Origin: an uncultured Actinomycetes bacterium | Lineage (GTDB): Bacteria; Actinomycetota; Actinomycetes; Nanopelagicales; Nanopelagicaceae | Assembly (NCBI GenBank): GCA_903891755.1 | Contig: CAITFY010000015.1 | Location: 1 to 16,758 of the forward strand | Reading direction: 5' to 3' | DNA length: 16,758 nt | Shown: piece after piece, positions 7,969 to 13,242 of the stretch | Layout of the letters: each line of letters begins with the position of its first letter | Position numbering within the stretch: position 1 is the first letter of the stretch | Position numbers and translations under genes: made by a program | The notes under the pieces: model-generated | What the model was told of the DNA's origin: nothing | Seen by the model: only the letters and a program-made list of their open reading frames with translations | Database searches by the model: none

Positions 7969-8547
7969 ATGAGAAAAAAAGCCGATAGTTCAGTTGAGAT
8001 GCACCCAATTCTGGCTGAACGTTGGAGTCCTCGTTCCTTCAATGGTGATGTAGAAATTTCCATCGCCGATTTAACAGGGATTCTCGAAGCGGCCAGGTGG
8101 GCTCCTTCATCCATGAACTCTCAACCTTGGCGCTTCGTAGTGGCCAGACGCGGAGACCATCGCTTTGCTCAACTCATCGATTCAATGGGTGGATTTAATA
8201 AGGTGTGGAGTCCTAAAGCCTCAGCGCTCATTCTGGTAACAGCGGTAACGACGCAACCCGATGGGAGTATTCGACAGGGCGCTCTCTACGATGCTGGATT
8301 AGCCGCCTCGCTTTTGACTGTCGAAGCGCATCACCGCGGACAGGTCGTTCACCAAATTGGTGGCTTTGACCACGAGGCAGTTAAGCGTGATTTCAAACTG
8401 GCTCCAGAGCTAACTCCAATTGCAATCTTGGCTATCGGAAAGCAAGCGCCTGCTGATGCCCTGGGAGATCCAAAACTTGTTGAACGAGAGATCGCAGCGC
8501 GAAGCCGCCTCCCACTCGATGAGTTAATTCTCAGCGGCTCCTTCTAA
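7969..8547 (+). CDS. Nitroreductase-family FMN protein
   Basis: A predicted FMN-dependent NAD(P)H oxidoreductase of the nitroreductase superfamily; the substrate cannot be told from sequence. Visible features are the N-terminal FMN-contacting HPILAERWSPRSF (residues 12-24), the EAARWAPSSMNSQPWRFVV segment (40-58) with its SxNxQPW core, and the cofactor region ALYDAGLAASLLTVEAHHRG further on. The length of 192 aa is normal for the short subgroup. The start is uncertain. ATG 7969 has no Shine-Dalgarno sequence and is preceded by an AT-rich dyad; ATG 7999 would give 182 aa starting at MHPILAERW and has a near-consensus TAGTTC seven bases upstream, compatible with a leaderless start. It is divergent from msrB, so a redox or oxidative-stress role is possible but only inferred. 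Confidence 0.88.
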   Translation: MRKKADSSVEMHPILAERWSPRSFNGDVEISIADLTGILEAARWAPSSMNSQPWRFVVARRGDHRFAQLIDSMGGFNKVWSPKASALILVTAVTTQPDGSIRQGALYDAGLAASLLTVEAHHRGQVVHQIGGFDHEAVKRDFKLAPELTPIAILAIGKQAPADALGDPKLVEREIAARSRLPLDELILSGSF

Positions 8548-8566
8548 TTTTCTCAGCAGCGGCATG

Positions 8567-8578
8567 TAGGCTCAACGC
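8567..8578 (+). promoter_or_regulatory. Leaderless -10 element of secreted-protein gene
   Basis: TAGGCT (8567-8572) fits TANNNT and ends six bases before ATG 8579. There is no Shine-Dalgarno sequence. The element lies in the 31-base gap after the nitroreductase gene. Confidence 0.55.
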
Positions 8579-9283
8579 ATGAGAATAAAACGTATTGCCA
8601 TCGTTGTAGCTGCTCTTGGATTTGCGGCTTCATCTACTCTGCCTGCACTTGCTATGGGCAGTGGCAATCCGTACCAAGATGCGCAAGTTGGTTTGAACTA
8701 TGTTGTCTACCAACCTAGTTACACCGCTGGTCTTACCTTAAAGAGTTTCGGTATGCACAAGTGCGGAGTCGGCGATTTAGCTCTTAATATCAATTATGTA
8801 AGCGGAAAGAAGAACTTTCTGCTCACTGAGTCGTCAGTCAAAAATATCTGTCCCATGAACATGATGTTGATCCGTGGAGCAACACGGACCGTTGTGACAA
8901 AGCCAGGCGCAGGCAATTTAACTGCCACTCAAGTTGTCGTAATAAGCGTCGGCATTCCGCGCGCTCAGTTAAACCTGCTCTTCTCTCACCTAGTTCCGCG
9001 CTATACCGCTCCCGGTACCACGGTTGTAGCTCCTATATTGGTTGATCCGACAATTGTTAAAGATGCCACGGTTGCGCTCACAAATGTTGTTGTCTTTACC
9101 GTTCCAGATCCAGATAAGTGGAGCGCTACGGTGACAGATCCAACTATCGTCTCATTTACACCTGGCGGAAATCAGGGAACATACACAACTAATCCCGGAC
9201 TTAAACCTTTGAAGAAGGGTTCAACCACTGTGACCTTAGATCACAATGGAACGCTCATAACCTTCAGCGTTACCGTTTATTAA
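8579..9283 (+). CDS. Secreted protein of unknown function
   Basis: I do not recognise a family over the full length. The first 25 residues form a Sec signal peptide: a basic start (MRIKR), a hydrophobic stretch, and an A-L-A cleavage site before MGSGNPYQ. The mature part of about 209 residues is rich in Thr, Val and Asn and looks all-beta. It has two cysteines (in MHKCGVGD and NICPMN) that could form one disulfide outside the cell. The last 80 residues, with VLVDPTIVKDATVAL, WSATVTDPTIV and KKGSTTVTLDH, resemble immunoglobulin-like or chagasin-like beta-sandwiches; this is a pattern impression, not an assignment. There is no LPXTG-type anchor or C-terminal membrane helix. It has its own leaderless promoter and ends 13 bases before the convergent membrane-protein gene. 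Confidence 0.8.
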   Translation: MRIKRIAIVVAALGFAASSTLPALAMGSGNPYQDAQVGLNYVVYQPSYTAGLTLKSFGMHKCGVGDLALNINYVSGKKNFLLTESSVKNICPMNMMLIRGATRTVVTKPGAGNLTATQVVVISVGIPRAQLNLLFSHLVPRYTAPGTTVVAPILVDPTIVKDATVALTNVVVFTVPDPDKWSATVTDPTIVSFTPGGNQGTYTTNPGLKPLKKGSTTVTLDHNGTLITFSVTVY

Positions 9284-9296
9284 TATAAATTAAATG

Positions 9297-9980
9297 TTAG
9301 GGCAGAATATTTACTGCTCGAGCAATTACTAAGCCCACCGTTACAAGTGAAGTGGCACTCTGTACCATCATCAACATCTTTGCCCAACGCGTAAGTGGCA
9401 TGACATCAGTTGGACTGAATGCACTCGCATTTGTGTACGAGGTGAATAAGTAGTCGAAGTAGGTAGGTTTCCAGTCAGGTGGAGAAAACTTCGCATCTGT
9501 CATCTGCGGAAAGAGAAAATCGGGATATGGATCAAATGCTTCAGCTCGCGCACCCGGACCACCGCGATCAAACTCCCAGTACCAAAGGCTGAAGACAACC
9601 ATGTTGGTTAGCCAGACTGAACCGCCAAATGCCAACAAACTTGCAGGGCTTTTGATGGTTCCATCGATCAAACGCTGTAAGAGATGAACCGCAGAGGCGA
9701 TGTTGCTGGTCGTCATTACCCCGGTCAGGGCTATCCCAGTCCACCAGGTCGATCTGCGGTGCTTGGAAATCCGTCCTGGGCTTATAAGAAAAAGAGCTAC
9801 GGCAAGTAATCCTTCAAGAGCGCAGATTTCTGGTTGGCTCTTGAGCGAGAGGCTCTTAGGGAGCAGGTATTGCAGAAAAATGACTACTGTCACTACAAAG
9901 GTGACTGGCCAGCGGCGTTCACCCTCATGAGGGCGATGCCAGTGAGGCAATTCGGAGAGATTTATATTGGAAGGCCTCAT
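9297..9980 (-). CDS. Conserved integral membrane protein with pore-like C-terminal segment
   Basis: A 227-residue protein with five likely membrane helices at about residues 24-41, 52-69, 80-104, 114-136 and 199-224. Helix 4 is followed by a charged patch (EFDRGGPGARAEAFDPYPDF) and FLFPQM. A short re-entrant-looking segment then follows (YFDYLFTSYTNASAFSPTD, 174-192) before the last helix, which ends in IARAVNIL. This layout resembles the pore loop plus inner helix of two-helix potassium channels, but the TVGYGD filter is absent. I believe it is a conserved hypothetical family of actinobacteria and other bacteria, similar in outline to DUF1345, without a known function. AAGGA seven bases before the ATG is a good ribosome-binding site, unlike the leaderless neighbours. 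Confidence 0.8.
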   Translation of the reverse strand: MRPSNINLSELPHWHRPHEGERRWPVTFVVTVVIFLQYLLPKSLSLKSQPEICALEGLLAVALFLISPGRISKHRRSTWWTGIALTGVMTTSNIASAVHLLQRLIDGTIKSPASLLAFGGSVWLTNMVVFSLWYWEFDRGGPGARAEAFDPYPDFLFPQMTDAKFSPPDWKPTYFDYLFTSYTNASAFSPTDVMPLTRWAKMLMMVQSATSLVTVGLVIARAVNILP

Positions 9981-10051
9981 AACGCCATCCTTGCGAATCT
10001 CTGCCTTAGGTACAACCTTTTTATGATTTCTCCCGAGATACCCAATGGCTG

Positions 10052-10057
10052 TAACCT
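10052..10057 (+). promoter_or_regulatory. Candidate -10 element for tRNA-Thr / tRNA-Met / rpmG unit
   Basis: TAACCT fits TANNNT and lies 15 bases before the mature tRNA-Thr 5' end, leaving a short leader for RNase P to remove. No good -35 is seen, so this is tentative. Confidence 0.35.
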
Positions 10058-10072
10058 TGCGGGCGCAGGTCC

Positions 10073-10145
10073 GCCCCCTTAGCTCAGTCGGTAGAGTGCT
10101 TCCATGGTAAGGAAGAGGTCATCGGTTCGATTCCGATAGGGGGCT
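10073..10145 (+). tRNA. tRNA-Thr (anticodon GGT)
   Basis: The 73-base gene folds into a complete cloverleaf: acceptor GCCCCCT paired with AGGGGGC, a D arm with GCTC/GAGT, anticodon stem CTTCC/GGAAG with the seven-base loop ATGGTAA (anticodon GGT, reading ACC and ACT), and T arm ATCGG/CCGAT around TTCGATT. The discriminator base is T and the CCA end is not encoded. Thirteen bases separate it from tRNA-Met. Confidence 0.97.
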
Positions 10146-10158
10146 CGAAAATTCCCTT

Positions 10159-10235
10159 GGCGGGGTAGCTCAGCTTGGTAGAGCATGCGGCTCATAATCG
10201 CAGTGTCGCCGGTTCAAGTCCGGCCTCCGCTACCA
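10159..10235 (+). tRNA. tRNA-Met (anticodon CAT, elongator type)
   Basis: The acceptor GGCGGGG pairs with CTCCGCT (first pair G-U), as in other actinobacterial elongator tRNA-Met. The anticodon stem TGCGG/TCGCA encloses CTCATAA with anticodon CAT. The T arm is GCCGG/CCGGC around TTCAAGT. The discriminator is A and CCA is encoded (10233-10235). The lack of the three G-C pairs typical of initiator tRNA next to the anticodon loop, and the position before rpmG, favour the elongator. Confidence 0.95.
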
Positions 10236-10252
10236 ATTTCTCGCTCAATTTT

Positions 10253-10279
10253 GCACTCATCGTGCATGAGATGAGCGTG
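10253..10279 (+). repeat. Nested small inverted repeats between tRNA-Met and rpmG
   Basis: Two overlapping dyads are seen: GCAC (10253-10256) with GTGC (10262-10265), and CTCATC (10256-10261) with GATGAG (10270-10275). They could form alternative short RNA hairpins after the tRNA. No T tract follows, so this is not a standard intrinsic terminator. Confidence 0.35.
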
Positions 10280-10292
10280 ATTTAGACGAATA

Positions 10293-10320
10293 GAGAGGGA
10301 TGAAGTAGCCTTCACCTCTT
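10293..10320 (+). promoter_or_regulatory. Bulged inverted repeat in the rpmG leader, centred on TAGCCT
   Basis: The left arms AGAGG (10294-10298) and TGAAG (10301-10305) pair with CTTCA (10310-10314) and CCTCT (10315-10319), leaving a two-base bulge (GA) and a four-base loop TAGC. The loop is part of TAGCCT (10306-10311), a possible -10 element for rpmG. The element is either an operator over a promoter or an RNA hairpin 28 bases before the rpmG Shine-Dalgarno. TACGTT (10320-10325) and TACTTT (10333-10338) are competing -10 candidates. Confidence 0.4.
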
Positions 10321-10358
10321 ACGTTTCAGTAGTACTTTCAGAAAAAAGGAGCACGACC

Positions 10359-10529
10359 ATGGCAAGCAAGAGCGCGGATGTCCGCCCTAAGATCACTATG
10401 GCCTGTGTTGAGTGCAAAGAACGTAACTACATCACAAAGAAGAACCGCCGTAACGATCCAGATCGCCTTGAACTCAAGAAGTTCTGCCCACGTTGCAAAC
10501 TTTCAACGGTTCACCGCGAAACCCGTTAA
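10359..10529 (+). CDS. rpmG: Large-subunit ribosomal protein L33 (zinc-binding type)
   Basis: A 56-residue component of the 50S subunit. The sequence begins MASKSADVRPKITMACVECK and ends STVHRETR. It has both zinc-binding CxxC pairs (Cys16/Cys19 and Cys43/Cys46), so it is the zinc-requiring form rather than the cysteine-free form that many bacteria use when zinc is scarce. The Shine-Dalgarno AGGAG (10347-10351) sits seven bases before the ATG, the best in this part of the window. It follows two tRNA genes and lies three bases before hadA, the conserved actinobacterial neighbourhood. The stop TAA is at 10527-10529. Confidence 0.97.
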   Translation: MASKSADVRPKITMACVECKERNYITKKNRRNDPDRLELKKFCPRCKLSTVHRETR

Positions 10530-10532
10530 TTA

Positions 10533-10916
10533 ATGCTTAACCCCGACCTCGTCGGGCGTACCTTCCCAGGTACCAAGAGCACGACCATCACCCAAGAATC
10601 AATTGCGGCATTTGCCCTTGCCTTGGGAGAACCAAATACCGATGTCGCTCCTCCAACTTTTGCGATCACAATTTCACTCGAGCAATCACAATCGGTTCTC
10701 GTGGACTCTGGCCTAGATTGGTCACGCGTTGTCCATGGCGATCAACGTTTCCTTATTAATAAGCCTCTCAAGGCTGGCGCCGAAATTACTTGCAACTCCA
10801 CGATTGAGAGCGCTCGCTCCATGGGTGGAAATGAAATCATCACCGTGCGTTCAGATTTGATTGAGTCAGGTGAAGTTGCGGTTTCCAGCTGGTCAACCTT
10901 GGTGTTCAGAGCATGA
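10533..10916 (+). CDS. hadA: MaoC-like dehydratase subunit HadA (non-catalytic hot-dog subunit)
   Basis: The N-terminal-type MaoC hot-dog protein that pairs with HadB to form (3R)-hydroxyacyl-ACP dehydratase; in mycobacteria the pair acts in FAS-II. The 127 residues contain the family start (LVGRTFPG, residues 6-13, then a helix with AFALALGEP), the APPTFAITISLEQ stretch and VVHGDQRFLINKPLKAG (66-82). It lacks the D-x-x-x-x-H catalytic pair seen in the next gene, as expected for HadA, and is somewhat shorter than mycobacterial HadA. It begins three bases after the rpmG stop without a Shine-Dalgarno sequence and overlaps hadB by four bases (ATGA), so the subunits are made by translational coupling. 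Assignment rests on motifs and on the synteny with rpmG. Confidence 0.87.
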   Translation: MLNPDLVGRTFPGTKSTTITQESIAAFALALGEPNTDVAPPTFAITISLEQSQSVLVDSGLDWSRVVHGDQRFLINKPLKAGAEITCNSTIESARSMGGNEIITVRSDLIESGEVAVSSWSTLVFRA

Positions 10917-11314
10917 GTACCTTCGTTACTGGAACAGAGATTCCGGCAAAGACGTTCGTAATTAATCGCGCGGCTCTCGTGCAGTACGCAAATGCCAGTG
11001 GCGATCAAAATCCAATTCACCAGAATGAAGAGTTCGCAAAATCTGTTGGACTTGAAAATGTTATTGCTCATGGCATGTACACCATGGGACTCGTAGGTCA
11101 ATATGTTGCAGAAATCGCTGGTGGTAGCTTCAAAGTTCAGGACTTCTCGGCACGCTTCACCAAGCCAGTGGTCGTTCCAGCAGATGTTGATGTTGAGTTA
11201 GTAGTCAGTGCAGTTGTTGGCGAAGTTACAGAGGCCACCGCCAAACTTGAAATCACAGCGACATGCAATGAGGTCAAAGTCTTAGGAATGACTAAAGCCG
11301 TCATATTGCTATGA
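10913..11314 (+). CDS. hadB: MaoC-like dehydratase subunit HadB (catalytic)
   Basis: The catalytic hot-dog subunit of the predicted (3R)-hydroxyacyl-thioester dehydratase. The hydratase-2 motif is intact: YANASGDQNPIHQNEEFA, with Asp31 and His36 at the same five-residue spacing as the mycobacterial catalytic pair, followed by GLENVIAHGMYTMGL and the substrate-tunnel region. The length of 133 aa is slightly below the mycobacterial protein. It overlaps hadA upstream and the glycosyltransferase downstream by ATGA, so three genes are translated as a chain. In a lineage not known for mycolic acids the acyl substrate is unclear; membrane fatty-acid elongation is an inference. Confidence 0.9.
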   Translation: MSTFVTGTEIPAKTFVINRAALVQYANASGDQNPIHQNEEFAKSVGLENVIAHGMYTMGLVGQYVAEIAGGSFKVQDFSARFTKPVVVPADVDVELVVSAVVGEVTEATAKLEITATCNEVKVLGMTKAVILL

Positions 11315-12213
11315 GCGCCCCCGAGGTTGTTGTCGAGTTAGCAAGAGCGAGGTTGGCCGCACGCGCGGCGAAGGATTGGGCACTTGCCGATCAGTTAAGA
11401 AACCAGATTGCAGAACTTGGTTTTGAAGTTCTAGATGTTGCAGATGGCTTTGAATTTAAACTTAAATCCCCATTCCCAATTGTCTCTCGCATCGGAGACC
11501 TCCGTAAGTTCACGGATAAGACTTTCCCAAGCGCAATAGGGCTGATTGCCGATGGATTTATCGAGGACTTAATAATTTCAATGAAGGCTATTAAAGAATT
11601 TGCTCCACGTGATTGTGCAATCCTGGTAGTTATCTCCGGCAAGCCTGAAACTTTAGATATCGCCTCTCAACTTGATGAACGCACTTTCATCACTCAAGTA
11701 CAAGAAGGTGTCGGTTGGGCAGAGGCGGCAAATGCTCTCCTTAAATTCTCACCCGCCCCGTACCTCATCATCATGGATCCATCCACTCATCTCTTAGGTG
11801 ATGCTGTTACGCCAGCCTTGACCCTTCTGGAAACAGGGGAGTGGGCAGCAGCTGGTTGGCGCGGTGGTTTGGTTAACGTTGAAGATGATTGGCGCAGCGT
11901 TGAAGATAAAGGCGCAGGAGAGGTCGATGTGCTCTTTAGTTATTTTCTCGCGCTCAATCGCGAATCTGCAATCGAATGCGGTGGCTTTAATAATCGCGCG
12001 ATTTATTATCGAAATGCCGATATTGAATTTTCACTCCGCTTACGCCAGGCCCGTGGCAATCTTGTTCAATTGGATTTGCCGCTTGAGCAGGCGAGGCATC
12101 ATGGCTATTACGACACGAATCCGGCTTTTCGAGATGAGCAATCCAAGAAGAATTACGATCGGATTCTAGATCGCTTCCGCGGTAAGAATGAGATATTGGT
12201 AGCCCGACGCTAG
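11311..12213 (+). CDS. GT-A glycosyltransferase-like protein with CysRS-like N-terminal tail
   Basis: A 300-residue protein in two parts. Residues 5-50 (ELARARLAARAAKDWALADQ, then LRNQIAELGFEVLDVADG) closely match the C-terminal helical end of cysteinyl-tRNA synthetase, where KDW.LAD.LRD.L...G..V.DT.DG is standard. Residues 72-260 look like a family-2-type GT-A glycosyltransferase: IGLIADGF, CAILVVISG, the candidate nucleotide-sugar/metal site IIMDPSTH (Asp156), WAAAGWRGGLVN, GGFNNRAIYYRNADIEFSLRLR (Asp237) and a basic C-terminus. Donor and acceptor are unknown; the position before murB suggests, but does not show, a cell-envelope role. It is coupled to hadB by ATGA. Its stop TAG is also the first three bases of the predicted murB -10 hexamer. 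Confidence 0.75.
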   Translation: MSAPEVVVELARARLAARAAKDWALADQLRNQIAELGFEVLDVADGFEFKLKSPFPIVSRIGDLRKFTDKTFPSAIGLIADGFIEDLIISMKAIKEFAPRDCAILVVISGKPETLDIASQLDERTFITQVQEGVGWAEAANALLKFSPAPYLIIMDPSTHLLGDAVTPALTLLETGEWAAAGWRGGLVNVEDDWRSVEDKGAGEVDVLFSYFLALNRESAIECGGFNNRAIYYRNADIEFSLRLRQARGNLVQLDLPLEQARHHGYYDTNPAFRDEQSKKNYDRILDRFRGKNEILVARR

Positions 12214-12222
12214 CCTTTACCC
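12211..12222 (+). promoter_or_regulatory. Leaderless -10 element of murB overlapping the upstream stop codon
   Basis: TAGCCT (12211-12216) fits TANNNT and ends six bases before ATG 12223. Its first three bases are the TAG stop of the glycosyltransferase gene. No Shine-Dalgarno sequence precedes murB. Confidence 0.55.
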
Positions 12223-13242
12223 ATGACCAACCTCTCTGAACTCACGACCTTGCATGTCGGTGGTCCTGCGCGCAAAGTAGTTCGAGTCACAACGGAGGAA
12301 CACCTGATCTCTGAGATCAAGAGCGCTGATGAATCTGGAACCCCGCTTCTTGTAATCGGTGGGGGTTCAAATATTCTGGTTGGTGATTCTGGTTTTGATG
12401 GAACTGTTATTGTCGTTGAGACTTCAGGAAATTCCTATGAGATTGATGCCTGTAGCGGAGGAATGCTTCAAGTCGCTGCCGGAGTTGATTGGGATGAATT
12501 CGTTGCCTTTACTCTCGAAAAGAATTTAGCGAACTTAGAATCATTAAGCGGAATCCCCGGAACTGTCGGTGCTGCTCCAATTCAAAATATTGGCGCTTAT
12601 GGACATGATGTCTCTGAAGTAATCGCCCGTGTGCGAACCTTTGATCGCAAAGAGCAAGCCATCAAGACTTTCACGGCAGATCAATGTGAATTTGGGTATC
12701 GCGATTCAATCTTCAAACGCGAGAAAGATCGTTATGTAATTCTTGATGTCACCTTCCAACTTCGTCGCGGTGAGTTCTCTCTCCCTATTAAATATAGAGA
12801 GTTGGCCGATGCTCTCGGCGTTGAGTTAGAAGCAAGAGTTCCCACCCAAGAGTTGCGTGCTGCAGTTCTTACGCTTCGCGGTAAGAAAGGCATGCTCTAC
12901 GGTGAGAGCACTCAGAACTGGTCCGCGGGTTCTTTCTTCGTAAATCCAATCGTTTCGAAAGAAATTTCTGCAACGCTTCCTGAAGATGCTCCACGCTGGC
13001 CGCAGGCGGATGGCTCGATTAAGACCTCTGCTGCCTGGTTAATGGAGCGAGCCGGTGTGAGTAAAGGCGAAACTCTGAGCGGTGCAAAAATTTCAGATCA
13101 GCATGTGCTTGCGCTCACGAATGCGGGAAGTGCATCCGCCTTAGATATTCTGGAATTAGCGCGCAGTGCACGAGCACGCGTCTTCGAGAAGTTCGGAATT
13201 ACTTTGGAGCCGGAAGTGCGTTTTGTTGGAGCAGAGCTTTAA
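12223..13242 (+). CDS. murB: UDP-N-acetylenolpyruvoylglucosamine reductase
   Basis: Reduces UDP-GlcNAc-enolpyruvate to UDP-MurNAc with NADPH via FAD, the second committed step of peptidoglycan synthesis, in the cytoplasm. The FAD-binding part shows VIGGGSNILVGDSGFDG (44-60) and SGIPGTVGAAPIQNIGAYG (109-127). The substrate domain has GYRDSIFK (Arg160) and AGSFFVNP with the proton-donor Ser237. The terminal LEPEVRFVG carries the catalytic Glu331. The length of 339 aa and the motif order fit the type I (E. coli-like) enzyme. The start has no Shine-Dalgarno sequence and is predicted leaderless. The stop overlaps that of the convergent aspC in the palindrome TTAA. Confidence 0.97.
   Translation: MTNLSELTTLHVGGPARKVVRVTTEEHLISEIKSADESGTPLLVIGGGSNILVGDSGFDGTVIVVETSGNSYEIDACSGGMLQVAAGVDWDEFVAFTLEKNLANLESLSGIPGTVGAAPIQNIGAYGHDVSEVIARVRTFDRKEQAIKTFTADQCEFGYRDSIFKREKDRYVILDVTFQLRRGEFSLPIKYRELADALGVELEARVPTQELRAAVLTLRGKKGMLYGESTQNWSAGSFFVNPIVSKEISATLPEDAPRWPQADGSIKTSAAWLMERAGVSKGETLSGAKISDQHVLALTNAGSASALDILELARSARARVFEKFGITLEPEVRFVGAEL

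Noticed and set aside
7895..8008. Upstream extension of msrB to ATG 8008
   Set aside because: The added residues have no MsrB character and run through the divergent promoter region and dyad; ATG 7894 fits the family N-terminus and has a leaderless -10.
10073..10235. tRNA genes as an integration site for a mobile element
   Set aside because: Flanking genes are the conserved housekeeping order, and no integrase, partial tRNA copy or att-like repeat is seen.
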